Below, one piece after another: positions 1-13,372 of a stretch of 64,000 nucleotides of DNA. The first letter of the stretch is position 1; each line of letters starts with the position of its first letter. The DNA is from Pyronema omphalodes. Its lineage: Eukaryota; Ascomycota; Pezizomycetes; Pezizales; Pyronemataceae. The DNA lies in assembly GCA_024516155.1 (NCBI GenBank), contig JAJJXM010000023.1:434001-498000 (forward strand), given 5' to 3'. Under the pieces are notes generated by a model that ran no database searches, had not been told where the DNA came from, and saw only the letters and a list, made by a program, of their open reading frames with translations. Position numbers and translations under genes: made by a program.

Positions 1-1567
1 GTGCAGTTCTCAGGTTTGTCGTTTTTTGTCTTGATCTACTTTGAATTTTCCTTTCGTATCCTCTATGCATCTCCAACAGCGAAGCTCAGCATCAACACCC
101 GTTTTCAACTCTTTCGGCTGATCGGCGGTCTTCCACCCGGAACGTGGGTTAATTTTATTTCTGGAAGGTCTTCATCAATACAACGGGGCCACGGCATCGC
201 TATTTTTTCGTTTACTACGCCACGGTCTCGACATCGGTCAACTAGCGGAGGGTTGCGTTCTGCGTTTTAACTTGGATCCCTCATTGCGAGGGAGGAGAGA
301 CGCCATTTCCTTCGTCTCCCTAGATCATGTTTGTGTCTTTTTTCTGGACGGGCTCATGTCGCCTGGTGGGCACTTCCGGGGGGGTGGAGATACTGCACGG
401 CCTTTCTGAATTTCCTTTTCTTCAGTTTTTTTTTTTGCGACAACCATTGGTAGTGGTTATTCTGTTGGATTCCTTGGCTTTTCCCTATCAATTTTTCACC
501 GGTGTGAACTTTGATATTATTTTGTAGCAGCGCTCTTCGGGGTTCCCAAGGTCATTTATCATATCCTGTGTGGATGTGACTTTGCCTTGGTTTATTGTTG
601 TTTTTTGTTTTGTTTTACCGTTGTCAGCATCCATTTGGTTTTTTCAGCTCTTTTTTTCTTTTTGTTTACTCTCTACTACTTACCCAATTGTGTTTTAACT
701 GCTTTTATTGATTTGAGCTCCGTAAATCTTTACAGGTCTCATGTTGCTTGATTGTCGTTTCTTGTCTCTTTTGTGATCCTGACCGAGTTCCCCTCACTTC
801 ATTCTTTTTTATGGGCTATGGTGGCTAGGTTGAGAGCCGCCTAGAATTTCCCTGGATGTTTTTTGTGGCATTACTGGAGGGCTCTGGAGTGGATGTAAAA
901 CCCGGATGTTTGATGGGTTTTAATCGCTGGAAAGAGATGGATGATATAACATTCGTTCAAATTATTAAATACCCTGTAGTTTGCTATTTGGAAATGATGG
1001 AAAAGGGAAATTTTGGCCGACCGAGGGAAGAGAGACTGGATTGTTATCTAATGGAATCATTGTCTCTGTCTTATAAATATTGTGTGCAAAGTGACATTGG
1101 GAAAGAAGTGTCAGTAAACTGCCAGCTACATACCATCTTGCAATAAACTGTGATGTGGTGTGATGAACAGTGAAGTACAAGTGAACTGAGGACAGCTGTC
1201 AAATGATGCACCAGTTCTTACTTACCCTTTCAGTTCTGCTGTCGGCTCTCGATTCCGAAGAGCTTGATGCAGCTCCTCGCGTAACGCGTCAAGACGCCGG
1301 AATTACCCGCGCACAAGTGGATATGTAGCTGAGCTCCAAACCCCTGCTGCGGCTGTGACGGAGCCTTAGAGCTGCATCCCAGCTTGCTACATACTCTAGA
1401 CCGATAGTCCGATGCAACGTGCTCATGCACAGCTAGAGCACTCACCCAGATTCTTCCGTCGCGTGAATGTACTGCGGTTTACGACGTGATCCAAAGATAC
1501 GCCGAAGACACGGTCCGGAAATCGACACGATATCCCGAGCGAGCATCGTCCGAGATCAAACAAAAAG
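1..1567. other. No recognisable gene; T-rich upstream region
   Basis: This stretch precedes the CLC gene. The + strand is strongly T-rich from about 400 to 760. A frame on the + strand is open from base 1 to 270, but its composition is not protein-like and no family is recognised. It could be the tail of a gene that starts outside the window. The last ~100 bases before 1568 presumably hold the CLC promoter and 5' leader; I see no defined element there. Confidence 0.5.
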
Positions 1568-4500
1568 ATGTCACCACCAACCACCGGCGGTTCAGATGAC
1601 CATACGACAGTTACGATAGAGAATGTACAGGACGAGAATGATACTATACCACAGTTGCCAGACGACTTTCCGGCGTTTAGAGAATTGGAGGAAGATACTA
1701 CGTAACTTCCCCACTTTCTACTTGTTCTGGTTCACCTCATACAAGCTTCTACACATTGTTGGAGAGAGCTTTACCCCGCTTTCGAGAAGCTCCTACAACT
1801 ACACATTGCCTCTTCCTCTCCGGCGCTCATTACCATAGCTCACCAAGAATACCAGCTAACACAAATCCTCAGTACCTTCAAGCGACGCACCTCCAAAGCA
1901 ACCAGCGGCTACTCCTCCCTCTTCGGCGCCGCGCCCTCCGCCCTCGGTTTCGCCATCGGTCCCAGTTTCGCCCCACTAAGCTCCCCACCAGAACCAGACC
2001 TCCGCCCATCCCAATCCTCAACCTCCCTTCATACACTACAACCTCCAGATGAATACCTCCCGGGTTACTCACCACCCGTTGATAATAATGATCAAGACGA
2101 GCCTTCCCACTTTCTTCCCGGATCACGAATCTATGATAACTTAACCGCCATTGATTGGTCGTTTGAATATTCTAAAGAACGGAATAGACAGAGAGCTCTA
2201 GCTGCTAGGAAGGGTGTTTTTGGGTACTTGGCCAGGTATTATGATCAGTCGCAGATTTGGTTGGTTTTGGTGGGCACTGGTATCAGTGCGGGACTGGTGG
2301 CGGCGGGAATTGATGTGGCCGCGAATTGGCTGGGAGACTTGAAAGAGGGGTATTGTACTACGGCTTGGTGGCTGAATAGGGGGTTTTGTTGTTGGGGGTT
2401 GGATGATAAGGATATTTGTGAGGACTGGAAATGGTGGGGGGAGGTAATGACGAAGGGGAAGGGGGGAAAGTATGTTGGCGAGTACGGGCTATATATTTTG
2501 TTTTCGGTATGTTGCTTTCGGAGGGGAAGATGAGGAAGAAAATGGGATAAGTAAAGGGGGTTTGAGAAGGCTAATTATGGGATAGATTCTTTTTGCAACT
2601 TGCGCCTCAGTATTGGTAAAGAATTATGCGGAATTTGCTAAACATAGCGGAATCCCAGAGATTAAAACAGTCCTTGGGGGGTTTGTAATGAAAGATTTCC
2701 TGAATACTTGGACATTGGTTATCAAAAGTATTGGTTTAAGTTTAGCAGAAAGTTCTGGGTTGTGGTTAGGAAAAGAGGGCCCTTTGGTACACGTTGCTTG
2801 TTGTTGCGCAAATATTATGATGAAGCCTTTTTCTGCTCTGAATAAGAACGAGGGTAGGTACTAACCAGATCGGGTTATTCTGGAGTTCCTCCAGTAACAG
2901 ATTCATGGTTTATCATGCTAACCTTTTTGACTACAGCACGCAAACGAGAAGTCCTCTCAGCAGCTTCAGCAGCTGGAATTAGTGTGGCTTTCGGATCACC
3001 TATAGGAGGAGTATTGTTCTCTCTAGAACAGCTGTCTTATTACTTCCCGGATAAAACTATGTGGCAATCATTTGTTTGTGCTATGGTTGCGGCTGTTACT
3101 TTGCAGTTTATGAACCCGTTCAGGACGGGAAAGTTGGTGTTGTATCAAGTAAAGTACACCAGGGGTTGGCATGGCTTTGAAATGGTGCCATTTGCGTTGC
3201 TGGGTGTGTTGGGTGTAAGTCCACCTTTGCCTGGGTGAGGATTGCTGAGGAGGGATTATTACCAAAGGATGATGGCTGATGATTGAGAATGATAGGGTCT
3301 TTATGGGGCATTCTTCATCAGAATGAACATGAAGGTCGCCGCTTGGAGAAAGTATAGTGCTGTTAGACATTTTCCAGTTACGGAGGTTGTCGTGGTAGCG
3401 ACCCTGACGGCAATCGTTAACTTTCCGGTTGTATTTATGCGGTATGTTTATTTTCCTATTCTTTTTATCTATCTTTCATACCCTCCTTCTCCTTCCGAAG
3501 GCATTATTTCAATTCTTCATGCATAATCACTCTTCACCCACCAACACACTAACTTTTGTCCTAGCCCTCAATCCTCCGAACTCGTCGCAAACCTCTTCCA
3601 AGAGTGTTCCCCCACTTCCGACGACTTCTTCGGCCTATGCCGAAGCGGTGGTAACCTTCACTCCATCCTCCTTCTTCTCCTCTCCTCCCTCTTCGGTATC
3701 CTCCTCTCCTCTATAACCTTCGGTCTCCTAATCCCAGCCGGTGTCATCCTCCCCTCCATGGCCATCGGTGCTCTCTACGGTCGCGCAATCGGTCTCATCC
3801 TTCAAGCCTGGCAACACTCCGCACCCCACTTAATGATTTTCCGATCCTGTCCTCCAGACATCGAATGCGTTACCCCCGGGACCTTTGCCATTATCGGCGC
3901 CGCATCAGCCCTCGGTGGCGTCACTAGAATGACAGTATCCATCGTTGTCATCACCTTCGAACTAACCGGAGCATTAACCTATGTTCTCCCCATCATGGTA
4001 GCTGTCATGATCTCCAAATGGACCGGTGACGCCTTCGGAAAGAGAGGAATCTACGAATCCTGGATCGCATTCCGAGAATATCCCTTCTTAGACAACCGCG
4101 ACGAACCAGTGCCAGATATAAAAGTAGAAGAAATGATGACTCGAGTCGAAGACCTAGTTGTGATTACGGAAACTGGCCATACTGTTGATTCTCTTGAAGA
4201 AATAATGAAAAAAGAAGAAGAATACCGTGGATTTCCTGTGGTTGTAGATATCAGGAACGCAGTTCTTACCGGATATATCTCAAGAACTGAATTACGGTAT
4301 GCTTTGGATCAGGCTAAACTTATTCGTGACCTTCCCGGGAATACGGAATGTGTTTTCTCGGCCAATGGTCCGAGTCCAACGGCTTTGGCTGTGAATCCCA
4401 GAACAGTTGATATGAGGCCTTGGATGGATTTTACTCCGATTACCCTGAGAAGTTCTAGTACTTTGCTCCTTGCTGCAAATCTTTTTCAGAAGTTGGGGTT

Positions 4501-4756
4501 GAGGTATATTTTGTTTGTGGATCATGGGGTCCTCCAGGGATTGTTGACGAAGAAGGATGTGTTTTTGGCACTCAATGCGGAGGGTGAGGGAATGGAGGGA
4601 CTGGCTCATAGAATGGGTAGAAGAGATGGAGAAGCGGAAGGAAGGGGATTGCTACAGGCGGAGGGTGAAGGCGATAGTGAGGTTAATAGTTTGGATGAAG
4701 ATGCTGGGGATGATGATGAGGAGAATGGTGAGGGGGGTGGATTACTGGGGAGGTGA
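1568..4756 (+). CDS. GEF1: CLC-family voltage-gated chloride channel / Cl-/H+ exchanger with C-terminal CBS pair
   Basis: Six exons give 883 aa: 1568-1701, 1873-2506, 2586-2853, 2937-3214, 3296-3441 and 3565-4756. All introns are GT-AG, all phases match, and the total length divides by three. After an acidic N-terminal tail (~110 aa), the membrane core carries the CLC signatures SGIPE (about residues 277-281), GKEGP (about 318-322, with the gating glutamate) and [16 protein letters not shown] pair follows at about 672-735 and 775-840, then an acidic tail ending at the stop. Length and order fit fungal Gef1/CLC proteins, which move chloride in Golgi, endosome or vacuole membranes and support organelle acidification and copper/iron handling. 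The glutamate in GKEGP is retained, so the protein looks functional. The least certain intron is the first (171 nt); it has a CTAAC branch site 12 nt before the acceptor. Confidence 0.93.
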
Positions 4757-7700
4757 TGAGGGATGAGATAAGAGAGGGAAAGGGTGGCCGGGATGGGGGA
4801 GGTAGGGAGGTGGGGGATTAGCGGTAAAAGGTTATATGAAAGGATATGACGTTTCAGGCATTCATCGCAGTAATAGACTGTAGTTGAAGTATTCGAGTAG
4901 ACTCGACAGTAATGCGTAGTCTGTAGATTTTGGGTTTGGGTTTGGTTGGTCGATCTTATGTAATGCGGTACGATAAATGATAATGGAATTGCTTTTCTTT
5001 TCTTTCTTCCTTCTACACCAAATTCAAAGAGCCCACCAGTTTTCCGGTATAAATATTGTACAGGGAATAATACCTACAATCTGTATATCAACTATCTCAC
5101 AATATAATAAGAAAACTGCGACGCCTCTCACCCCATTGCCTGTGGACCGGTTCAGGAAGCAATAGCTATAAGGTAACATTTGAAGACTAGGCTATCCGCC
5201 GATTTGGATTTATTTTATATATATATATATGGTCTATGTATATTGGAAAATAGAAAATAGAATATAGAATATATAGATTGATCGCGATACAAAGAGTTAG
5301 AACCGGGATATATAATCGTAGAAAATAATTGATAAGTATTCCTATACCGAGAAATTCTGAAATTCATTGGTGCTATGAGTGCGGGATTCCAGCACCTATA
5401 AAAGGAGGCGATATCTTCCGCCGCCCATTTTAAAGGGAGGATGAGAGGATGGGAATATGGAGGAATAGTGGACGGGAGGATAGTTTATTTTCATTATAAG
5501 CGCTGCGGTATTGCCTTATAGGTATAAGAAGCAATATATCATACGTGTGTTTTCTGTATCTATCCTATTCTTTTTTTGGTTCGGGCAGTTACGTTGATAA
5601 TGTTGTTATACTGACGACTGTTTAGTTTCTAACCTAAGATATCCAGATGATGATGACAATGGTTGATTAAATTGAATCGATTTCTGGGTTTAGGGTTTGG
5701 GTTTTGGGTTTTTGTTTGTTTGTCTGTTGGACTGTTTGGTTTTGTATAGGATTAATATCGACTGTAGGAACTTGTAATTTGTCGAAACGGCAATTCAATA
5801 AAATTTCTCAATATGCTCTGATAAACTCCATACCACCTGTGTGACAGTTGTGAATACGTGAATACGTGAAAGCGATTATTACCTTACCATAAGTGATCAC
5901 TGATAAACTTTATAGAAATGTATTACTCTATAGCTGTGAGATGCCCATAAACATTTCATATTTTACTTAGAAGTTCGTAGCTGCCATGATCAAAATTTTA
6001 ATTAATCCATAAGGTCTTATAGTCTACAGATCATACACAGTAGATATAAAATCTCTCTTTTCATATCTATACTCCCGGCTCCGGACATTCTCAGTATTTA
6101 ACTCCTCCTAGACGAATCATTAAATCATCACTTAATCGGGCAAAAGACCCCCCCCCCCCCCACCCCGGCCCATCTGAACCATCTAATTCCTAACCCATCG
6201 ACCACCCAAACAGAAAACTAAATCCCCAGTATTGCAGTATCTGAATCGGAGCTTTTCGTATCCGATAACCCCCATACAAAATAAACAATGCCCGCTAAAT
6301 TCTTGTAACAATATCATTCCTTATAATACTCGTTACCTCTTATTTAATAGACTAGGGTATTGACCCATCATCCATGCTGCTTCTGTAAGGTTTCTATACT
6401 GTTGTTACATCAGCATTTATACTGATCCAATAACTCGTAGCTAACGTAGGGCACGAAATTATATGGTTAGTATAAAGAGGTGTTATTTGTTGTTTATTGT
6501 TACAAATGGTGTTTTTGAGATTCGGGGGACGTGTTGGTGGTTCTAGATGGGTTGTTTTTTGTCTCAATGCTGAAGATTTGGTACGCGGTGGAGAACATGA
6601 TAATATTGAGAAGGTATGGAAGAAGGAAGGCGGAATAGTAGGAGTTAGCGGAGGGGTGGAAGAGGTGCGGGACATGTAATTGTGTGAAGTCTTGGCTTAG
6701 ATAAAGCGAATATGTACGGAAAAATCTATGTTTGAACTCTTTTTCAGCTTTATAGCTAAATCCAAGTCATTACCTACAACAACATACATTGCATGCTCTT
6801 CCATCACATATATCCTCCACTGAAAATGCTGTGTTTAAGCTATTCAAGCTGTATATACGCTACATCTCAGTAATTCTGGATACATTATTTTTGTGCCATA
6901 AGTATATCCAGTTCACAATCACTTCACGAAGCCGCGCGCGAAAAAAGTCTTGGAGTCAATATTGTATGTACGCGTCCTTGCATAGCATACCAAGAGATAT
7001 ATGCATAACTCACCTATCCCAGCAGTCTCGTCACCATGTATTTCAATTGCGATATCAGCAGTTAACCTTCATCCGGTGAGTGTTGATACTGGATAGCTTA
7101 AGTCTTCCAGTTACATATGACGTCACAGAAACCGCTCACTAGCGTGTTTCATCTGGGGTAACCGCTCCAATTTCCTTGATGTTCACGACTTCCAAGGCTC
7201 CAAGCCTGCAGCTACTCTAGTTGCCCGTAAAGGCTTCGTTTATGACGATCGGATGCTAGGGATCGGCGATGGATGGATGGGGCTTGAGGGGATTCCGTAA
7301 GGCCGCTGAACGTGAGGTGCTGTGGTTGGAGACTTGCAGTGGGTAGACCGTAGGGCAAGTAAGGCGTCGTCGGGGCTTGGGCGAAGACTGTCGTGTCTCC
7401 ATATGGTAAGAGGTCTTGGAAGAGGTGTCTATAAAGTCTTAGCTACGATGGAGTTTGGTTAACGAGGCTCCTAAGCTCGCGATTCAAATATCTAACGACA
7501 TCGACCTAAGCTTTGTTTTGGTAGACGTCGACGTATATAGGCGACCGTTACCCTTTTTACCGAGCTGTTGTTAAGGGCTTGGCTTTTTTTTGGAATTCTT
7601 GTTTTTGTATTGCCAATACATAGTTCGATTTCTATTCCTAAAAAAACACAATAACTGCAGCATTATATAGCATCAGAGAATCGAGGCTATGTCTACTGTA

Positions 7701-9803
7701 TCACACTGGGCTTCAGGTCCTCCTAATGCTTTTTGAACGCCGAGTCTGAGTGTGGGTATTTCTTTAGTCCTCTGCTGGTGGTACTACAGGCATAGGGGTT
7801 CCGAGACAGCTGATCAAACGTCCTCTAATGCATCCGAGATTCGATATTCGGGATCATCGGACACCTCACCCGGTTGAGTTCGGGGGAGCCGGGGAAGGTG
7901 GCGAGAACTGGGTGGATTCCACGAGTAAGATGGAAGCTGAAGTCACGTTGAGGGCGCAGCTCTATCGAAGTTATGTAGAAGTGATATTCAGGGTGAGTTT
8001 TGTTTGCTGTATGGGTACCCTTGTTGGTAGAGAGACGGGGGGGGGGGGGGGGGGGAATAGCAACACGCGACCACTGATAATGCCTGGAAGGTAGGAGGTA
8101 TCATGAGTTGAACTCTCACAGCTCATGTCCAGCACAGCCATGTTTATCTAGAGTAAGGCATGGGGTGTTTATGAACGTGTGGTCTATAGCTTGCCATTGA
8201 GCTACAGGCTCGCGGCTGATTATTGTACTGTGAGATTGTAATTATGAGAAAACGGGGGTTGGAGATACACCACGAGATGATTTAAATACCGGGATGGAAG
8301 TATGGAGTGTAATTCACGCTTGCTTCTTGCATGATTTTCTGATATACAGATGCACCGATATTCAGGAAATCGCATCAAACTTTATCTCGACCGTTGTTGT
8401 TTATTTCAGCTGTTATTTGATGGAATCCCATCTACCTATGCTATTTGCATTCTATGTATATCTTGCCTCGTTCTTCCTGGTAACCGTTGAAGCACCACTT
8501 CTAGATAGGCTTTTAATCCGGCCCAGGATTTATTTGTACGCATAGATAACCTCGTGGAGTTCAGTCAATTCCTGGTGAACTCAAGATTTGTGGATTCATC
8601 CAACCAAATACCCCTGAGATGCTTCTGGAAGGACCAACAGATGCTTGATGCTTTTGATGAGCCTGTACCACTCGAATCTTGTGCCATGTGAATGATTAGG
8701 AATCCTAAACGCATATCCATATACAATTGAAATTACGGCTGTATGCAATGGTTACGGAATACAGCGGATGCGTGCAATATTTACATATCGGTTCCCTCCG
8801 TTGGCTCATAAAGTAAACACCCCTACTCTAATCTCAATGCTATTGCACAGGTGATTTGAGTCCAATTTGTAAAGCAATTACCAGCCAAGCAATGTAGTAC
8901 CATATAACCATATATATGATTTCAGTGCAGCCAAAACAACTCAAAACTTTGTCGAGATTATGATATTCGAAGATGATACTGGCCAAGGGTAGCCAAGAAA
9001 ATTAAGGATACAACTGTGAAACCAAGCACCTGTAAAGTGTCACGAAAGGACAATCCCAACCTTGCAGTAGTGGGATCCGGATCAGCAAACTCCAGCCTCC
9101 TTCGTCAGTTGTTGGCTGCATCACGCTGCATGAGGAGCTTCTATTTTCGGTAGCTGGCGTCATTGGACTTTGTCTGTAATCCGGGTTTGTAATTCAATTC
9201 GTGAAGAGAATGATGTGGCGATGTCTTTAGAGATGCCTTTCCAACACGCACACGCTGAGAAGGCATCGATGTTTTGAAAGAAACCGTTGCCTTCCGTTCG
9301 CTCCGCTCAGTTGTTGTTTATCTTTTGACACTCCTCGGGGGCGAAAAGGCGCTGGGGTTCAGCCGGAGTGATACCCCGGAATGTTTGTTTACGCCAACTT
9401 CAATGGGCTAGCCAACACCCATTTCTTGTTCAAGAAATCGCTGTTCCCTGTCGAAGCAGATCCCTGTAACGCCATGAAGTCTAGTCGGCGATCCCGTGCA
9501 TCCTTAACACAACCAGACAAGTGGATGTTACAGCTTCCACTTCGAAGAAAGGCATCGACTGGTTCCTGTGGTTCACAAGTCCTTCTTAACTAATCCTCCA
9601 TCCCCTTCTCTTTCGAATTTGAAGCATCGCACTCACATCGAGCATCTCACCGTCGCTATCTACAACCTCACCAGTCTCTCGTTTTGCTGGAATATCGCCT
9701 GTTGGAATAATATCGCAAACAATCCGACAAACTTGAACATCACACCTTCGTTCGATCTTGAAAACACTCACTCAATAAATCTTCAATTCAATAATCAACC
9801 ATC
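4757..9803. other. 5 kb intergenic region without a supportable gene
   Basis: Open frames here are short and of random composition on both strands. The region holds a C homopolymer near 6151-6165, a G homopolymer near 8038-8055, an (AT)n tract near 5218-5230, and a telomere-like GT-rich run near 5687-5713 (TTAGGG-like units, degenerate). A tRNA-like A-box/B-box pair lies on the - strand at 8105-8204 and is listed separately. The last few hundred bases are probably the promoter and leader of the glucanosyltransferase. Confidence 0.5.
8105..8204 (-). repeat. tRNA-relic or SINE-like segment with pol III A and B boxes
   Basis: On the - strand, TAGCTCAATGGC (8204-8193) matches the tRNA A-box/D-arm consensus. 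GAGTTCAACTC (8115-8105) is close to the B-box/T-arm consensus GTTCRANTC. The spacing of about 80 nt is longer than in an intron-less tRNA. I could not pair the acceptor or anticodon stems, so this is not a functional tRNA. It may be a decayed tRNA, a tRNA-derived SINE head, or chance. Confidence 0.25.
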
Positions 9804-11302
9804 ATGCGTGGAGGAATCATCAATCTTGCTCTTGCGGTTGCCGCTCTTACCAGCTCTACTGTCTTCGCCCTTGAATCCGTTACTGTTAAGGGAAATGCTT
9901 TCTTTGTTGGTGACAAGCGTGTATGTTTCTCCATCTACAGATTAAAACTTAGTTAAAATATTTTACTAATCATTGGAACTGCAGTTCTACATCCGTGGTG
10001 TCGATTACCAGCCCGGTGGCCAGAGCAACCTCAGGGACCCTCTTGCAGACCCCGAGAACTGCAAGCGTGATATCCCGTTGTTCAAGGAGCTTGGATTGAA
10101 CGCTGTTCGTATCTGTAGGTTATTCCGAAGGGGATATGGGATTTCTAAAAAGGGTCTAATTAGAGGTAGACACTGTTGACAACTCTGCCAACCACGACGA
10201 ATGTATGAAGGAGCTCGAAGATGCCGGAATCTACTTGTTGCTGGTGAGTCGAAATCCCCCCAAGTCCTCATAAACCTAGTGTAAACACAATTTCTAACTT
10301 TGAACGTAGGATGTCAACACCCCTACCATCTCCATCAACCGTGCCGAACCAGCCGCCACATACAACGAGAAGTACCTCCAGCACGTTTTTGCGACCATCG
10401 ATGTCTTCAGCAAATACGACAACACTTTGGCTTTCTTCTCCGCCAATGAAGTTGTCAACGATGCCAAAACCACCGGGTCCGCCACCTATGTGAAGGCCGT
10501 AACTCGTGACATGCGCAAGTACATTAAAGCCCGCAAGCTCCGTGCCATTCCCGTCGGATACTCCGCTGCCGATGTTGCAGAGAACCGTCTCCAGATGGCT
10601 CACTACATGAACTGTGGAGACGACGCCGATGCTCGTTCTGATTTCTTCGCTATCAACGATTACTCTTGGTGTGGATCCTCTTCCTTTACCACTTCTGACT
10701 GGAGTGAAAAGGTCAAGAACTACACCGATTACTCTATCCCTATTTTCCTTTCGGAATACGGATGTAACACTCCTTCTCCGCGTCAGTTTGGTGAGGTTAC
10801 CACCCTTTACTCTGACAAGATGTCCCCTGTCTTCTCTGGAGGACTGGTCTATGAATACTCCCAGGAGCCCAACAACTTTGGACTTGTCGAGATTTCCAAG
10901 GACCGTAAGAGCGTCAAGAAGCTTCCGGATTTTGAAACCTTGAAGGAGCAACTTGATAAGGCTTCTAACCCTTCTGGAGATGGAAAAGCCCAGACTGGAT
11001 TGAAGATTTCTGACTGCCCTGCCAAGAGCAACAACTGGGAAGCTAGTGACGACCTACCTGCTTTGCCCAAGGCCGCTGAGAAGTACATGCAGAATGGTGC
11101 GGGTAAGCCTTTGGGAGATCAGAACTTGATGGCTGGTGGATCTGGCGGATCTGGAAGTGGAACTACCACCGGATCTGGATCATCCTCAACTTCCACTGCA
11201 GGCACCAAGAATTCTGGTTCTGCGGGATACTCTTTCAGTGGTGTGATTATGGCTTGTGCAGTTGGTGCTTCTACTATTGCGGGAGCTATGATGGCTTTGT
11301 AA
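9804..11302 (+). CDS. gel: GPI-anchored 1,3-beta-glucanosyltransferase, GH72 (Gel/Gas family, no CBM43)
   Basis: Four exons give 437 aa: 9804-9920, 9985-10114, 10170-10243 and 10310-11302. Residues 1-22 form a signal peptide (basic start, hydrophobic run, then VFALES). The GH72 domain follows, with FYIRGVDYQPGG near its start. The two catalytic glutamates are visible: E154 in FFSANEVVND (acid/base) and E256 in IFLSEYGC (nucleophile). After about residue 350 there is a Ser/Gly/Thr-rich linker and a hydrophobic C-terminal tail typical of a GPI-anchor signal. There is no Cys-rich X8/CBM43 module, so it belongs to the GH72-minus subgroup. These enzymes cut and rejoin beta-1,3-glucan chains at the outer face of the plasma membrane, lengthening wall glucan. 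The start is set by the signal peptide and a favourable context. No neighbouring gene appears functionally linked. Confidence 0.95.
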
Positions 11303-12072
11303 TGTGGTTATAATTAAAATAGAGGCTGAGGGTAATGTTTTTTTCTGTTCTACTTATTTTTTGTTAGGTGATACTATAAGGAGGATACCAAAGATGATAG
11401 GGATTATACCAAAGGAAAAGGGTTAATTGTATTCTGTTCTTTGTAGTAATAGTTTATGTTCATTGTTATGCGGTTTTTGATGAGGCGATGATGTTGGTGA
11501 AAAAATGGGGGTAGTGGAGGGATTAAATGGTGGAGGCGATTTGATGGCAATAGAAGTGAGTCTTATCTACAACTTTTGAACTTTTGGCTGCATCGTGATG
11601 AGAACATGAAATAGCCGAGTGATGTGACATGAAAGCCCCCGAGGTTTATGAAAACTGGGGTGCATTTTGCTTAACCAGAGACCGTCCTAGAGGTTACCTT
11701 GGTCTCTAGCAAAGAGCTTTCATTAACCAGGAAGTGGGTACGCCTACGAATAATTCTCAAGCCTTAATGCGTGCACATGCCACAAAAATCCACCAGGCCG
11801 AAACAAATCTCGATACCACGCAATTACAATAGTCTACCAGCCTGCAGCCAGAATCGTTCTATTGGCAGAAACAGCCTTTTGATAAACCAGCTTTGGGCAT
11901 CTCTTATACTACAGCGAAACTTATTGGTTTTATATTCTATATCTAGTATCTACTACTACCAATACTATATCATAACGCTTTACTAAAAGCAGAAATATGT
12001 ATAATGCATGGATTTGGAGTTGAGTTCTTGGATGATGTTTCTGGTTTTTATGCTTTAATACTAGGTGGGGGG

Positions 12073-12091
12073 TTTTTTTTTAAAAAAAAAA
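12073..12091. repeat. Joined T9/A10 homopolymer tract
   Basis: A run of nine T is followed directly by ten A, a self-complementary tract preceded by a G run. Similar T/A junctions occur at 15025 and 23068 and an A/T junction at 19571. It could form a small cruciform. No gene-related function can be assigned. Confidence 0.7.
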
Positions 12092-12769
12092 CATCGTGAT
12101 GGGTTTTATGGTGGGAGTATATGTGTATATATCATAACCTACATAACCTAGACCATGATGTATATGTAGATATAGCCGCGGACTGATGGTGGTGGTAATA
12201 ATACTTCAGGAGTCCCAGGACTCGGGAACTAGGTGCTTGGAAGCAGTTTTGAGAGTTTCTTGGTTGTTGGTTGTTGGGTCTTGCGTGTTTGGTCTTGAGT
12301 TTTTTTGGTGTCGTGGGTTGGTGGTGTTGTATCTTGATTGTATGATTCGTAGCATAGAGAAGAGAATCCAGGGGGCTTTTTTCTTTTCACCTGGAATCTG
12401 GAATGGATTTGGACGCACGTTTATGACATAATTACAGTGTTTAACTGCTGGAATTTATATATAGACGTATAGCGTAGGTGTGGGTTCCGATCTTTCTTTG
12501 AGTTCTAGGACCAAAGGCATCTAGGGGGCCTCGTTTTATGGCTTAGGATACGAGGATAGGGTCACGGTTTCTTTTGTCCGGTATAGTCCTTTAAGGACTT
12601 GATCGGTGTATGGTTACAACCAAACCAAACTAAACTAAACTAAACTGTGGACTGAAGTTGGAGTTGGAGGGAAACGTAATGTAGGTTCAGATAGAGCCCC
12701 ATGCCTGGTAGGGGGAAAATAAATCCAGCGGGGATGGAGATGAAAATGGAAGTAGGGGTGGATGGGTTG

Positions 12770-13372
12770 GAGGCGATGAGTCGAGCGAGAGGTGAGAGGA
12801 AGACTAGCTCTGTAAAGGTTCTGAAAGACATTGGATGTTATGGTTGATAGTACGAGAGGCTCACCGAAAGAGTTCGTTGCTTGGGCCCAACTGGCCTCAA
12901 AACCATGTGGTCTTTTGTGCATAGAAAGGAGTTGATTGTGTTGGAAGTAATTGGGATGTCGCTGGTGGGGAGATTTGTTGTACTTGATGAAGGGAAACAT
13001 AGTATGGGATGAGGATCAGATAACTCCCACATTTGGAAGGGACGACAGAAAGACAGGGCGGGTGGAAACAAAAGTAGAGATGTAATTATGGCTTCGTCGA
13101 TGAGGATGGGAGGAGAATTCTGGGCAGGGGGTTTGAAAACTTTGGACTTTATGGCTGATACTACAGGAGGAACATCGAAATGAAGGGGTTTTTGCTTAGG
13201 CCATATTGGTTTTAAAACAATGTGGTTTGATGTGTGTAGAGTAGAGTTGTGGACCTTGTGATTGGAACTATGTGGGGTGTTGTAGATGATGAAATTATTG
13301 GTATTTGATGAAGGGAGACGTAGTATCGGAAAAGGATCTGGTAACCCCCACGTTTTACAGGGAGGAAAGAAA
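12770..13372. repeat. Diverged tandem duplication, two copies of about 280-320 bp
   Basis: Two adjacent blocks, about 12770-13050 and 13085-13372, can be aligned along their length with a period near 319. For example, GATGAAGGGAAACATAGTAT near 12987 corresponds to GATGAAGGGAGACGTAGTAT near 13306. Likewise a GGTTTTAAAACAATGTGG segment near 13208 corresponds to GGCCTCAAAACCATGTGG near 12891. The copies are well diverged. On the - strand a frame of 211 codons (13473-12838) stays open across both copies and so contains a repeated peptide. I do not recognise it, and the similarity is as good at the DNA level, so I treat this as a DNA duplication rather than a proven gene. Confidence 0.6.

Noticed and set aside
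1..270. Frame open from the left edge
   Set aside because: Composition (many Phe, Ser, Arg) looks like translated T-rich noncoding DNA; no family recognised.
5687..5713. TTAGGG-like run
   Set aside because: Units are irregular (GGGTTT, GGGTTTT) and only about four; not a telomere and too weak for an interstitial one.
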